DNA of 64,000 nt from Halovulum dunhuangense (lineage in GTDB: Bacteria > Pseudomonadota > Alphaproteobacteria > Rhodobacterales > Rhodobacteraceae), in contig NZ_JABFBC010000001.1 in the NCBI RefSeq assembly GCF_013093415.1, forward strand, positions 1,488,001 to 1,552,000. The letters are read 5' to 3'. Positions 53,842-63,283 of the stretch are shown here, piece by piece (within the stretch, counting starts at the first letter, position 1; every line of letters begins with the position of its first letter). Made by a program: the position numbers and the translations under genes. Under the pieces are notes generated by a model. That model made no database searches. It was not told the DNA's origin and was given only the letters and a program-made list of their open reading frames with translations.

Positions 53842-54805
53842 GCTGCGGGCGGTGCTGGCCGCGCAGCGGCTGGGCGATCTGGGGCGGCTTGCGCGGCGGG
53901 CGGCGGGGCTGTCCTGGCTGACGCGGGCGGATTTCCTGCCCGAGATCGCGCCCGCCGACGCGGCGCGGCTGGCGGCGCTTGCGCGGGGGGCACGGGGCGA
54001 GGGGCCTGCGCCGGTGCTGATCCTGGGCATCATGCCCCGGTCCGGCACCAACTACCTGCACGACCTGCTGGCGCTGCATCCCGACATCTGCGCCGGTCCG
54101 GGGCGGCTTTACGAGTTCCCGCTGCTACAGGCCGCCCGCGGCTTTCGGGGCGCGATGGACGAGTTCCTCGCGGGCTTTCCCCGCAATGCCGAGGTTCTGG
54201 GCCGCTGGGACGCGCTGGCCCTGCTTGGCGGTGCGTGGCTGCGCGGCCTGCAATCCGAGGCGGGGGCGCGCCATGTCCTGCTGAAATCGCCCCATGTGCA
54301 GAACCTGACACTGGCGCCGCTGATCTTTCCGGGCGCGCGGATCATCCTGTGCCTGCGCGACGGGCGTGACGTTCTGGACAGCACGCTGCACAGCTTTTCG
54401 CGCTGGCGGCCGGGGCGCAAGACCTTTGCCCAGCTGGCGCAGGAATGGCGGCTCGGGACCGAGGCGATCCTGTCCTTCGCGCCCGGTGGGCCGCGGGCGC
54501 ATCCCGACATCATGGTGCTGCGCTACGAGGCGGCGGTCGCCGATCCGCCGCGCGCGCTGGGGCAGATGCTGGCCCATTGCGGGCTGGATCCCGCAAGGCT
54601 GGATCCGGAGCGGGCCTTGCGGCTGCCGGTGCGCGGCTCGTCGCGCTCGGCGGCGCGGGGCGATGCGCGCTGGGCGCCCGAGGCGGCCGCGGCCGATTTC
54701 GCACCCGTCGCGCGCTGGGCCGGCTGGAGCGCCGCGCGCAAGGCCCGCTTCGAGCGGATCGCCGGGCGGGCGCTGGATCTGGCGGGGTATCCGCGCCATG
54801 CGTGA
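53831..54805 (+). CDS. Sulfotransferase in the polysaccharide locus
   Basis: 324 residues with the PAPS-binding loop LGIMPRSGTNYLHDLL (about 65-80), a KSPHVQ stretch and the 3'-phosphate element IILCLRDGRDVLDSTLH. The R-SGT-Y form is classical for carbohydrate sulfotransferases. In the middle of glycosyltransferase genes, sulfation of the repeat unit or polymer is the simplest role. ATG 53831 overlaps wecG by 11 bases; the next glycosyltransferase overlaps its end by 8. Confidence 0.75.
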   Translation: MPAELRAVLAAQRLGDLGRLARRAAGLSWLTRADFLPEIAPADAARLAALARGARGEGPAPVLILGIMPRSGTNYLHDLLALHPDICAGPGRLYEFPLLQAARGFRGAMDEFLAGFPRNAEVLGRWDALALLGGAWLRGLQSEAGARHVLLKSPHVQNLTLAPLIFPGARIILCLRDGRDVLDSTLHSFSRWRPGRKTFAQLAQEWRLGTEAILSFAPGGPRAHPDIMVLRYEAAVADPPRALGQMLAHCGLDPARLDPERALRLPVRGSSRSAARGDARWAPEAAAADFAPVARWAGWSAARKARFERIAGRALDLAGYPRHA

Positions 54806-55754
54806 CACGCTGCCCGCCAGACCGAATGTCGCCATCTGCGTTTCCACCTTTCGCAGGCCGCAGGGGATCCGGGCGCTGTTGCGCAGCCTCGACGCGCTGA
54901 TCTTCGACGGGCCCGCGCCGAATGTCCTTCTGGTGATCGTGGACAACGACCCCGCCGCGCCCGCCTTTGCCGATGCGGCCGAACTGGGCCGGGCAAGCCG
55001 CTGGCCCGCGGTGCTGGTCCCGGAGCCCGCGCGCGGCATCGTCGCCGCCCGCAACCGGGCCCTTGCCTGCGTGCCCGAGGATGCGGACCTCGTGGGCTTT
55101 CTTGACGATGACGAGACGGTCGCGCCGGGCTGGCTGGCCGCGATGATCGCGACCTTGCGCGAGACCGGCGCCACGGTGGCGCAGGGGCCGGTGGTGCCCC
55201 ATTACGCCGAGGCCCCCCCCGACTGGGTCGAGGCGCTGGGGATCTTTCGCCTTGGTCCATGGCCGCAGGGGGCGGCGCTGCATTTCGCGGCGACCTGCAA
55301 CTGCGTGGTGCGCGCGGGGTTCCTGCGCATGCACGGACTGCGCTTCGATCCCGCCTTCAACCTGAGCGGCGGCGAGGACGAGGAATTCTTCGCCCGGCTG
55401 CGCGACCGGGGCGGGCGCATCGTGGCGGCCGAGGGCGCGGTGGTGCATGACTGGATCCCTTCCGCGCGGCTGGGCCCCGACTGGGCGCTGAGGCGTGCGC
55501 GGCGGATGGGCAACACGCTGGGCCGGATCGCGCGGCTGCGGAGGCGGGGTCGTGCGCTGAGGGTCGCCAAGGGGATCGGGGCGGTCGGCTGGGGCGGCTT
55601 GCGGATGCTGGCCGGTCTGGCCGACCCGGTCCTGCGGATGCGCGGCCGGCTTCAGCTCGCGCGCGGGCTGGGGATGCTGTCGGCCTTTGCCGATGTGGTG
55701 GTGCTGGAATATGCGCCCGCCGCCCCGGCGCTGCGCCCCGGATCGGGGCGCTGA
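54798..55754 (+). CDS. Family 2 glycosyltransferase
   Basis: 318 residues, GT-A fold. VAICVSTFRRPQGIRALLRS, then LLVIVDNDPAAPAF and GFLDDDETVAPGWL, which is the DxD metal-sugar site, and LSGGEDEEFFARLRDRGG, the ED catalytic-base region. No membrane helix apart from an amphipathic C-terminus. Transfers one sugar to the growing lipid-linked oligosaccharide. Overlaps the previous and is followed one base later by the next gene. Confidence 0.87.
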   Translation: MRDTLPARPNVAICVSTFRRPQGIRALLRSLDALIFDGPAPNVLLVIVDNDPAAPAFADAAELGRASRWPAVLVPEPARGIVAARNRALACVPEDADLVGFLDDDETVAPGWLAAMIATLRETGATVAQGPVVPHYAEAPPDWVEALGIFRLGPWPQGAALHFAATCNCVVRAGFLRMHGLRFDPAFNLSGGEDEEFFARLRDRGGRIVAAEGAVVHDWIPSARLGPDWALRRARRMGNTLGRIARLRRRGRALRVAKGIGAVGWGGLRMLAGLADPVLRMRGRLQLARGLGMLSAFADVVVLEYAPAAPALRPGSGR

Positions 55755-55755
55755 G

Positions 55756-56676
55756 ATGGCCGCGCCCGTTCCCGTCGTGTCCGTCATCGTCGCCGCCCGC
55801 GACATGGAACGCTTCATCGGCGCCACGCTGCGCAGCCTGTCGCGCCAGAGCCTGGCCGACCTGGAGGCGGTGATCGTCGATGACGGCTCGACCGACCGGA
55901 CCGCGGCGATCGTGCGGGCGCATCTGGCGCGCGACGGGCGGATGCGACTGATCCGGGGCAAGGCGGCGGGGGTGAGTGCCGCGCGCAACCGCGGGCTTTC
56001 CGAAAGCCGCGGGGACATGGTGCTGTTCGTGGATGCCGACGACCTGCTGGCGCCCGACGCGCTGGCGCGGCTGGTCGCGCGGCTGAAGGCCGGGGATGCG
56101 CCCGCGGTTCTTGGCGGGGTCGCCCGCATGGCCGAGGATGGCACCCGCATCGACGGGCCGGACAACCGCGCGCTGGTCCCCGCGGCGGATCATCTGACAG
56201 GCCTGCTGCGCAAGAATTTCGTCGTGAATGGCGGCGCGCTGCTGATCCGGCGCGCGGCGATCGCGGCCGCGGGCGGCTACGACCCGGACCTCGGGTTCGG
56301 TGAGGACTGGGAATTCTGGTGCCGTCTGGCGGCGCAGGGGGATTTCGCCCTGCTGGAGGGGGCGCCGGTGCTGTCCTACCGCCAGCGCGCGCAGGGCGCC
56401 AACGTGATCCGGCGCGGCGGTGCCTTTGCCCGACGGCTTGCCTGCATCGAGGCCGTGCGCGCGAACCCGGTGCTTCGCGCGCGCCTTGGCCGGCAGCTTG
56501 GCCGGCACCTGCGGGCGCGGCGGATCGACATCTTCTGGACCGGGGTGCGGGCCGAGTTCGAGCATGGCAGCCGTGCCCGCGCCCTGCTGCGGGGGCTTGG
56601 CGGCCTTGTGGTCTATCCCGACAGCCTGCTGCATCCGCGCCTTGCGCTGCGCTTCGTCTCCAGCCTGAGGGCCTAG
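55756..56676 (+). CDS. Family 2 glycosyltransferase
   Basis: 306 residues. VSVIVAARDMERFIGATLRS, AVIVDDGSTDRTAAIVR, and FVDADDLLAPDAL (DxD) are the N-terminal GT2 motifs; GGYDPDLGFGEDWEFWCRLA has the acceptor ED. A C-terminal basic region of about 80 residues follows. Starts one base after the previous stop; the polymerase gene begins three bases on. Distinct from the previous one in its acceptor region, so likely another linkage. Confidence 0.9.
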   Translation: MAAPVPVVSVIVAARDMERFIGATLRSLSRQSLADLEAVIVDDGSTDRTAAIVRAHLARDGRMRLIRGKAAGVSAARNRGLSESRGDMVLFVDADDLLAPDALARLVARLKAGDAPAVLGGVARMAEDGTRIDGPDNRALVPAADHLTGLLRKNFVVNGGALLIRRAAIAAAGGYDPDLGFGEDWEFWCRLAAQGDFALLEGAPVLSYRQRAQGANVIRRGGAFARRLACIEAVRANPVLRARLGRQLGRHLRARRIDIFWTGVRAEFEHGSRARALLRGLGGLVVYPDSLLHPRLALRFVSSLRA

Positions 56677-56679
56677 GGC

Positions 56680-57990
56680 ATGGGGGGGGCAGCGCAGACC
56701 GGGGACCGGCGAACGGGGGCCGCGCCGCGCGACCGGCGGGCGGTGCTGGGGCTGATGCTGGCGCTGGTGCTTCTCGTGGGCAGCGACGTGTTCCAGGTCG
56801 TGCTTGGCGGTGGCGGGCTGAGTTCGATCATCAAGACCGCGCTCTATCTGCCGATGCTGGCCCTGATGCTGTTCTACCGCCACCACCTGCTGCGGGGGCT
56901 GCGCGCGGCCCCCGAGGTCACGGCGCTGCTGGCGCTGGCGGCGCTGTCGCTGGGCTGGAGCGTTTCGCCCTATGACACGCTGCGCGCGCTTGTCCCGCTT
57001 CTGGTGACCAGCGGCTTTGCCATCCTTCTCGGATCGATGCTGTCGCTGCGCGGGCTTCTTCTGTGGCTGGCCGCGCTGAGCCTTGTCATCATGCTGGTCA
57101 GTTTCGGCATGGCGGCGGTCTTTGCCGAGGCGCGGACCTCGCCGCCCTGGGGCGATGCCTGGCGCGGGGCCTTTTCGCACAAGAACGGGCTGGGGGCCGC
57201 CTGCAGCGCGGGGCTGGTGCTGACGCTTGGCGCGGCGCTGATGCTGCGCGGCTGGCGACGGGGGCTGATGCTGGCGGGCGCGCTGGGACTTGGCCTGCTG
57301 CTGGCGCTGTCGAGCGCCCGTTCGGCGCAGCTTTTCGTCCTGGCCGGGCTGCTGGTGCTGGCGACCGGCGCCGCCGTCCGCCGCTGGCGCCTGCTCTGGG
57401 CGTGGGCCTGCCTGGCGGGGCTTCTGGCAACGCTCGCGCTTGGATCGGCGGTCCTGGGCACCGACCTCGCGCTTCCGCTGTTCGAGGCGATCGACCGCAG
57501 GCCCACCCTGTCGGGGCGGCTGCCGCTCTGGCAGCTGCTTCAGCCCCATATCGCAGAGCGGCCGCTGCTGGGCTATGGCTACAACGCCTTCTGGGTCGAG
57601 GAATCGCGCCGCGTCTACGAGATCGGCCGCGACCCCTCGCTTTTCCACGAGCCGTTCTATTCCCATAACGGGCTGATCGAGACGCTGCTCAATCTCGGGC
57701 TTCTGGGAACCGCGATGCTGGCGCTTGCGGTGCTGCGGCTGATCCGGGGGATCCTGCGCGTGCTGCCGGGGCCTGCCGGTGCGCTGGCGGTGCCCTTCAT
57801 GGCGTTTCTCGTGATGTTCGTCCTGCAGAATGTGACCGAAAGCTACATCCTGTCGCGCGAGACGATCTACTGGATGATCTTCGTCGCGGTCGCTGCGCGC
57901 TTCGGCATCCTGTCGGACGCGTTGCGGGGGGCTGTGCCCGCCCACCGACCACCGGTCGGGCACGGGGCGACGGCGGGGGGGCGGCCGTGA
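56680..57990 (+). CDS. O-antigen ligase/polymerase-type membrane protein (Wzy-like)
   Basis: 436 residues with about ten to twelve membrane helices. The Wzy_C signature region with a large periplasmic loop is near 290-330: SGRLPLWQLLQPHIAERPLL, and SHNGLIETLLNLGLLG carries the conserved histidine seen in ligase family. FSHKNGLGAACSAG is another shared motif. Polymerises or ligates repeat units on the periplasmic side. The flippase start overlaps its stop (GTGA). Confidence 0.85.
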   Translation: MGGAAQTGDRRTGAAPRDRRAVLGLMLALVLLVGSDVFQVVLGGGGLSSIIKTALYLPMLALMLFYRHHLLRGLRAAPEVTALLALAALSLGWSVSPYDTLRALVPLLVTSGFAILLGSMLSLRGLLLWLAALSLVIMLVSFGMAAVFAEARTSPPWGDAWRGAFSHKNGLGAACSAGLVLTLGAALMLRGWRRGLMLAGALGLGLLLALSSARSAQLFVLAGLLVLATGAAVRRWRLLWAWACLAGLLATLALGSAVLGTDLALPLFEAIDRRPTLSGRLPLWQLLQPHIAERPLLGYGYNAFWVEESRRVYEIGRDPSLFHEPFYSHNGLIETLLNLGLLGTAMLALAVLRLIRGILRVLPGPAGALAVPFMAFLVMFVLQNVTESYILSRETIYWMIFVAVAARFGILSDALRGAVPAHRPPVGHGATAGGRP

Positions 57991-59396
57991 GCTGGTTCTT
58001 CCTGTCGCGCCTGGCCTCGGCGGGGATCATGCTGCTGGTGCTGGTGCTGCTGACCCGCATCCTGGGGCCGGTGGGCTTCGGGCTTTACAACATGCTGACG
58101 GTGGCGGCGACCATCGCCTTCGGGGTGCTTTTCGCCTGGCTGCGCATAGGGATCATCCGCTTTCACGCCGCATCGGACTTCGGGGGCCGCGCCTTCGGCA
58201 TCGCGCTGGGGGCGGGGCTGGTGGTGATCTTTGCGCTTGTGGCGGTGATGGCGGCGGCGGCGCTGTGGCTGGAGGGGGCGCCACGCGCCCTGCTGCTGGC
58301 GGGGGCCGCCTATTGCCTGGCCCATGCCGGGCACGAGGTGGCGATCGCGGGGCTGCGGGTCCGGCGCGAGGGGCCGGCCTTTGCCGCGGTGCTGCTGGCG
58401 CGGCCCCTGCTGGGGGCGCTGCTGGTCATGGCGCTGGTGCTGGCCGGGGGCGGGGCGGTGGCGGCCGTCCTTGGCATGGCGCTGGGCGCGGGGCTTGCGG
58501 CGCTCTGGCCGCTCGGGCGGCTGGTCCGGGCGCTGGGCCGCCCGGCCTTGCCCACGCGCGCGCAGCTGCGGGCGATGCTGTCCTTCGGCGTGCCGCTCGG
58601 CATCGTCGCGAGCGGGTCCATGATCTTCGTCCTGATCTCGCAGCTTGTGCTGTCGCGCATGGTCGGGCTGGCCGAGGTGGGCGCCTTCGCCGCCGCGCAG
58701 ACCATCGCGCTGCGGGCGATCGCCATGCCGATGATGACGCTGGCGATGTCGGCGGATGCCACGATCTTCGAGTTGTACGAGCGCGAGGGCGGTCCCGCCA
58801 CGCGCACGGCGCTCGAGCGCTACGTTTCGGTCCTGCTGCTCGTGTCGGTGCCGGTGACGGCGGTGATCGCGCTTTCCGGCGACACGTTGGCGCGCCTTCT
58901 CTTCGCGGGCGGCTTCGAGGCCGAGGTCGCCCGGCACATGCCGCCGCTTGCGCTGGCCGCCTTCCTGACCGGGTTGCAGGGGGCGTATTTCGGCTTTTCC
59001 TTCACCATCGGCCGCCGCTCGGGCCTGCAGTTGAAGATGATGGCGGGGCTTGCCGCGCTGCACGGCCTTGTGTCGCTGGTGCTGGTCGCGGCGCTTGGTG
59101 GCATCGGCGCCTCGGTCGGGGCGCTGGTGACGGGGGGGGCGGGGCTTGCGGTCTTCGTCGTGATGGGGGCACGGGTGCACCGGATGTCGCTGCCCGGCGG
59201 CGAGTTCCGCAAGATGGCGCTGGCGGTGCTGGCGGCCGCGCCCTTCCTGCTGGGCGCGGACCGGGTGGCCGGGCCTTGGCTGGCCTTCGGCCTGATCGGC
59301 TGCGGGCTGCTGGTCTTTGCGCTGGCGCTTCTGGTGCAGGCCCATGACGGGATCCTGCTGGCGGGCAGGCGGTTGCGCGCCCGGATGGGGGTCTGA
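57987..59396 (+). CDS. Polysaccharide flippase (Wzx-like, MOP superfamily)
   Basis: 469 residues with 12-14 hydrophobic helices. LLTRILGPVGFGLYNMLTVA is the typical first-helix segment, and LSRMVGLAEVGAFAAAQTIA matches the middle repeat. Moves lipid-linked repeat units across the membrane. The start is GTG at 57987, overlapping the Wzy-like stop. The three genes (GT, Wzy-like, Wzx-like) form one tight unit. Confidence 0.9.
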   Translation: MSWFFLSRLASAGIMLLVLVLLTRILGPVGFGLYNMLTVAATIAFGVLFAWLRIGIIRFHAASDFGGRAFGIALGAGLVVIFALVAVMAAAALWLEGAPRALLLAGAAYCLAHAGHEVAIAGLRVRREGPAFAAVLLARPLLGALLVMALVLAGGGAVAAVLGMALGAGLAALWPLGRLVRALGRPALPTRAQLRAMLSFGVPLGIVASGSMIFVLISQLVLSRMVGLAEVGAFAAAQTIALRAIAMPMMTLAMSADATIFELYEREGGPATRTALERYVSVLLLVSVPVTAVIALSGDTLARLLFAGGFEAEVARHMPPLALAAFLTGLQGAYFGFSFTIGRRSGLQLKMMAGLAALHGLVSLVLVAALGGIGASVGALVTGGAGLAVFVVMGARVHRMSLPGGEFRKMALAVLAAAPFLLGADRVAGPWLAFGLIGCGLLVFALALLVQAHDGILLAGRRLRARMGV

Positions 59397-59398
59397 GC

Positions 59399-61909
59399 AT
59401 GGGCATCACGCGACGCGGGCTGATCCTGGGGGCAAGCGCGCTGGCGCTGGCCGTGGCCACCCGGCCCCGGGGGGCGTGGGCGCTGGTCGAGGGCGTCCGG
59501 ATCCTGCCGCCCGATCCCACGCCGGTCGCGGGCTTCGCCGGTCCGGCGCTGGTGACGGTCGAGATGCTGGATGCCCGGTTCGAGATCCCGTCGCCCGTTC
59601 CTGTGCCACCCGATGCGCGGGTGGTGTGGGCCCGCGACCCGGTCGCCCGGCTGGGCGGGCAGGGGCTGATGGACGGGACCGCGGGCAATTTTTCCGGTCG
59701 CCGCAACCATGTGGCACCCTGGCTTTTCACGCCCTGGCCGCGGCGCGTCGGGGCCTTGCAGGCGGCGGACCGGCCCCTGCCCGGCGACGATCCGGCGCAG
59801 TGGCGGGTCAGGCTGGACGGCGCGCCGGCAAGGGTGCTGCGGGTGCTGCGCAAGACCGGGCCTGCCGCGACGCTTCAGACCGCGCCGGGGCGGCGCGAGA
59901 ACGCGCGCAGGCATCTCGTGACGCTGGAGCTTGACCGGCCGGTGCCGCCGGGCGCGATGCTGAAGATCGCGCCCCCCGGCGGCGTTCCGTTGTCGCTGCG
60001 GCGGGCCATGGCGACACCCTCGCCGGTGCTGCACCATTGCCATCCGGGCTATGCGCTGGATGGGCCCAAGAAGGTCTATGCCGGGCTCTGGCTGGGGCAG
60101 GATGCGGGCGGCGCGGCGGGGGCGACGGATGCGGCGCTGTCGGGGGGGCGGACCTGGGTGCTGCGCGACCAGGCGGGCGCGGCCGTTGCCGAGGGGCCGC
60201 TTGCGCTGGTGAAGCCCGCCGCCGAGCCGCATGGCGCGGAGGGGCGGAACTTCAGCGGTTGCGACATCTGGGAGGCGGATTTCTCGCGCGTGACAACCCC
60301 CGGCCGCTACCGGCTGGAGGTGGAAGGCGTCGGCGCCACCCCGCATTTCGCCATCGCGCGCAATCCCTACCGAAGGGCGCTGCGGCTGGCCGCGCGCTGG
60401 TATTTCCACCAACGTTCCGGCTGCGCCATCGCCGAGCCGCAGGGCGAGGGGCGGGTCAGGCCGCGCAACGGCCATCCCGCGGACGGGCTGGAGGTGATCG
60501 CGACCGGCGTGCAGCTTGGCCGCACCTCGGAGGGGTTCCGGGCCGAGCCCTATGCGCCGGGCCTGCTGGCGAGCCTGGGCGAGGGCGGCCCGCGCGCGCC
60601 CCGTGCCTGGGGCGGCTGGCACGACGCCGCCGACTGGGACCGCCGCATCCAGCACATGGAGCCGGTGCAGGTCATGGCGGCGATGGTCGAGCTGTTCCCG
60701 ACGGTTCGGGCGCTTGACCTGAACATCCCCGAAAGCGGGTGCAGCTTCGCCGATCCGGCGGTTGCCGCGCGGCGGGACGCGGGCGACAGGGGCGACGGGG
60801 CGACGGTGCTGCCCGACCTGATCCACGAGGCGCTCTGGGGTCTTTCGCTCTGGCGGCGGACACAGGGGCCGAATGGCGAGATCATCGGGGGCGTGGAATA
60901 TTCCTCGGACGGGATCATGGGCTCGGTGTCCTGGGATCCGGTCCAGCGCGCCTATGCCTATGCGCCCGAGGAATGGTCCGCCTATACCTTCGTGGGCGGG
61001 GCGGCGGCGCTTGGCCGGGTCATAGCGCAGGTCTGCGGCGACAGGGTGCTGGGCGCGGCCCTGATCGCCGAGGCGGTGGCGGCCTGGGACTGGGCCGAGG
61101 GGGAGCGGGCGCGGCTTCTTTCGGGATACGCGCCCGACGAGGCGGCAGCGGTGGCGCGCGCCCGGATCCGCGCCGCAGCCACCCTTTTCCGCGCTACCGG
61201 AGAGGCCGCCCATGCGGCGCCCTTCGAGGCAGGCAACCCTTTCCTTCCACGGCAGGAAGCAGAGCCCTCGCTCAACCGTGCAGACTGCGCCTGGGCGGCG
61301 GCGGACTATCTGCGTGCGGCCGAGGAGGGGTTGCCCGCCGATCCGGAGCTTGTGGCCGAGATCCGCGGCTGGCTGTCCTGGCAGGGGGGTAATGGCGGGC
61401 GGATGGGGCGCGATTACGGGCTGCACACGACGACCGACTATCCCTGGGGGCCGGCCTGGTACCGCTTCGGGCCGGGGTCGAACTGGCGCGCGCGACGCGC
61501 GGCGCTGGCGGTGATCGCGGGCGGCGGGGACTGGTCCGCGCTTGCCCCGCTGGCCATCGAGGGGATGTGGTTCGCCCTGGGCTGCAACCCCGCAAATGTC
61601 TCGTTCATCCAGGGGTTGGGCCTGCGCGATTTCGCCGATCCCGCCTCGCTCGACCTGGCGGCCCAGCCAACCGTGCCGGGGATGCCCAGCTTCGGGGTCG
61701 CGGCCGGGCCGCTCAGGGCCTACGAGCGCGACCGCATCGCGGATGCGCTCTGGCCCGCCGATCCCGATGCCTGGCCGGAATACGCCCGGATCTTTGAAAG
61801 CCGCACGGTCATCGCCTGCGCCGAGCACGGGATGCGGTCGAACGCGATGGAGTGGCTGTTCGCCTGCGGGCTGGTGACGGAATGCCTGGAAGGCGAGGGG
61901 CGCGGGTGA
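59399..61909 (+). CDS. Tat-exported GH9-type glycoside hydrolase
   Basis: 836 residues with a twin-arginine signal (TRRGLILGASALALAVA). N-terminal beta-sandwich domains (about 40-340), the second of them CelD_N-like (TTPGRYRLEVEGVG), precede an (alpha/alpha)6 barrel. GGWHDAADWDRRI carries the paired aspartates of GH9, and CAEHGMRSNAMEWLFACG is the end region with the catalytic glutamate. GH9 enzymes usually cut beta-1,4-glucans. In this locus it may trim the exported polymer. Starts two bases after the flippase stop. Confidence 0.8.
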   Translation: MGITRRGLILGASALALAVATRPRGAWALVEGVRILPPDPTPVAGFAGPALVTVEMLDARFEIPSPVPVPPDARVVWARDPVARLGGQGLMDGTAGNFSGRRNHVAPWLFTPWPRRVGALQAADRPLPGDDPAQWRVRLDGAPARVLRVLRKTGPAATLQTAPGRRENARRHLVTLELDRPVPPGAMLKIAPPGGVPLSLRRAMATPSPVLHHCHPGYALDGPKKVYAGLWLGQDAGGAAGATDAALSGGRTWVLRDQAGAAVAEGPLALVKPAAEPHGAEGRNFSGCDIWEADFSRVTTPGRYRLEVEGVGATPHFAIARNPYRRALRLAARWYFHQRSGCAIAEPQGEGRVRPRNGHPADGLEVIATGVQLGRTSEGFRAEPYAPGLLASLGEGGPRAPRAWGGWHDAADWDRRIQHMEPVQVMAAMVELFPTVRALDLNIPESGCSFADPAVAARRDAGDRGDGATVLPDLIHEALWGLSLWRRTQGPNGEIIGGVEYSSDGIMGSVSWDPVQRAYAYAPEEWSAYTFVGGAAALGRVIAQVCGDRVLGAALIAEAVAAWDWAEGERARLLSGYAPDEAAAVARARIRAAATLFRATGEAAHAAPFEAGNPFLPRQEAEPSLNRADCAWAAADYLRAAEEGLPADPELVAEIRGWLSWQGGNGGRMGRDYGLHTTTDYPWGPAWYRFGPGSNWRARRAALAVIAGGGDWSALAPLAIEGMWFALGCNPANVSFIQGLGLRDFADPASLDLAAQPTVPGMPSFGVAAGPLRAYERDRIADALWPADPDAWPEYARIFESRTVIACAEHGMRSNAMEWLFACGLVTECLEGEGRG

Positions 61910-61921
61910 TCGCGCGCCCTG

Positions 61922-63196
61922 CTACTGGATGACCGGCGCGCCCGGGCCTGCCAGCATCACCTCGATCGTGTCGCCGGGCATCACCATGTCGTCGAGCGCG
62001 AGGTAAAGCCGTTCCACCCCGGCCCCGTCGCGGCGGTAGACGACCACCTGCGGCTCGGCCACGCCGGCACCGGCCGCCAGCATGGCGGAGTTCTGCCCAC
62101 CCTGGAGCCGGGTCGCGTTCTCCATCCGGATCCCGGCCTGCATCGCCTCGCGGCGGGCAAGTTCGCGCGCATCGAGACGCTGGGCGCTGCGGGTTTCCTC
62201 GAACTCGTCGATGGCGCGCCGCAGCCGCGTCACTTCCAGCACGCCCCGCGCAAGCGCGTCCTCGATCTCCAGCAGCCGGGTCGCGGTCAGGACCGACGCC
62301 CGCCGCGCCTCGGCCGCGCGGCCGGCCATGGCAAGGCCGTTCTTCAGAAGCTCGGCGACGCGCGCCTCTTCCTCCTCGTCGGAGGCCAGCGCCTCGCGCA
62401 GCTTTTCCTGCTGCTGGCCCAGGATGCGCACCCGGTTCTCGGCCTGGCCCAGCGCGCGGGTCAGGTAGTCGCGCTGGCCGTCGGTCGCGGCGTGCGAGAT
62501 GGCAAGCAGGCGGTTCTGTTCCTCAAGCAGGCGGGCATGCACATCGGGGCTGATGCCCAGCGTGTCGGCCGTGGGCGGGATGCTGTCGTAATCCTCGTCA
62601 AGCTCGGCCCCCAGCCGCCAGAGCCTGAGGCTCGCCATGGCGTGATCGAGCACCGCGCCCTCGTGGTCGTTCTGCCAGCGCAGCATGTTCAGCGGATCGC
62701 GTTCGCGCAGGCCGGCCAGCATCGGATCCTGCGCGCCGCCCGCGATGCCGATGGCGCTGCGCAGCGTCAGGCCGGGGCGGTAGGGCAACTCGCCGGGGCG
62801 CAGCACGTCGCCGATCACGATGATGGGCTGGTGCAGCGCCACCTCGATGATGATGTCCTCGGGGCGGGGCTTGATCAGGTTCAGCTGCCCCTCGAGCGTG
62901 TAGCGTTTCACCACCTGCCCGTCGGCCATGCGGCGCACCTCGGCCAGCAATTCCTCGAGCGTGCGGTCGGCGGCGTGGAAGGTGCCGAACCAGGCAAGGT
63001 TGACGTTGCCGTCGATATCCACCCGCGCCTGCACGTCCGACATCGGCAGCCCCGCGATGGCAAGGCGCAGCGTGTCGCCGGGCTGCAGGCGATAGGCCGC
63101 AAGCGCCGGCCCCGCCAGAAGGCTGGCCGCCAGCGTCAGCGCAAGCGTCGCACGACGAAAGCCGGATGGCAGGGACTTGGAGCGGGTCTTGGTCAT
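61922..63196 (-). CDS. Polysaccharide export protein (Wza/GumB-type, with long coiled coil)
   Basis: 424 residues, periplasmic. A signal peptide (about 12-32, LALTLAASLLAGPALA) without a lipobox cysteine is followed by the poly-export domain YRLQPGDTLRLAIAGLPMSD and a SLBB-type IIVIGDVLRPGELPYRPGL. Then a coiled coil of ~150 residues (DEEEEARVAELLKNGLAMAG) and a final LALDDMVMPGDTIEVML SLBB-like piece. This fits the outer-membrane export partner of Wzc/ExoP, with the coiled coil replacing the lipid anchor or bridging to it. It converges with the GH9 gene, 12 bases away. Confidence 0.85.
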   Translation of the reverse strand: MTKTRSKSLPSGFRRATLALTLAASLLAGPALAAYRLQPGDTLRLAIAGLPMSDVQARVDIDGNVNLAWFGTFHAADRTLEELLAEVRRMADGQVVKRYTLEGQLNLIKPRPEDIIIEVALHQPIIVIGDVLRPGELPYRPGLTLRSAIGIAGGAQDPMLAGLRERDPLNMLRWQNDHEGAVLDHAMASLRLWRLGAELDEDYDSIPPTADTLGISPDVHARLLEEQNRLLAISHAATDGQRDYLTRALGQAENRVRILGQQQEKLREALASDEEEEARVAELLKNGLAMAGRAAEARRASVLTATRLLEIEDALARGVLEVTRLRRAIDEFEETRSAQRLDARELARREAMQAGIRMENATRLQGGQNSAMLAAGAGVAEPQVVVYRRDGAGVERLYLALDDMVMPGDTIEVMLAGPGAPVIQ

Positions 63197-63283
63197 CGCG
63201 GTGTTCCTCTTGCGCAGGGAAAGGGCGGCCGCCGGAGCAGCCCCTTCTGCAACCCAGAGTGTCGCGTCCCGGTCGCGCGCCGG

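Noticed and set aside
55357-57963. Minus-strand open frame of 868 codons across the glycosyltransferase and Wzy-like genes
   Set aside because: Low-complexity Gln/Arg/Pro composition; the plus strand carries clear GT2 and Wzy-type motifs.
58820-61828. Minus-strand open frame of 1002 codons opposite the GH9 and flippase genes
   Set aside because: Composition is Arg/Pro/Ala/Gly-rich without motifs; it is the antisense shadow of strongly supported plus-strand genes in GC-rich DNA.
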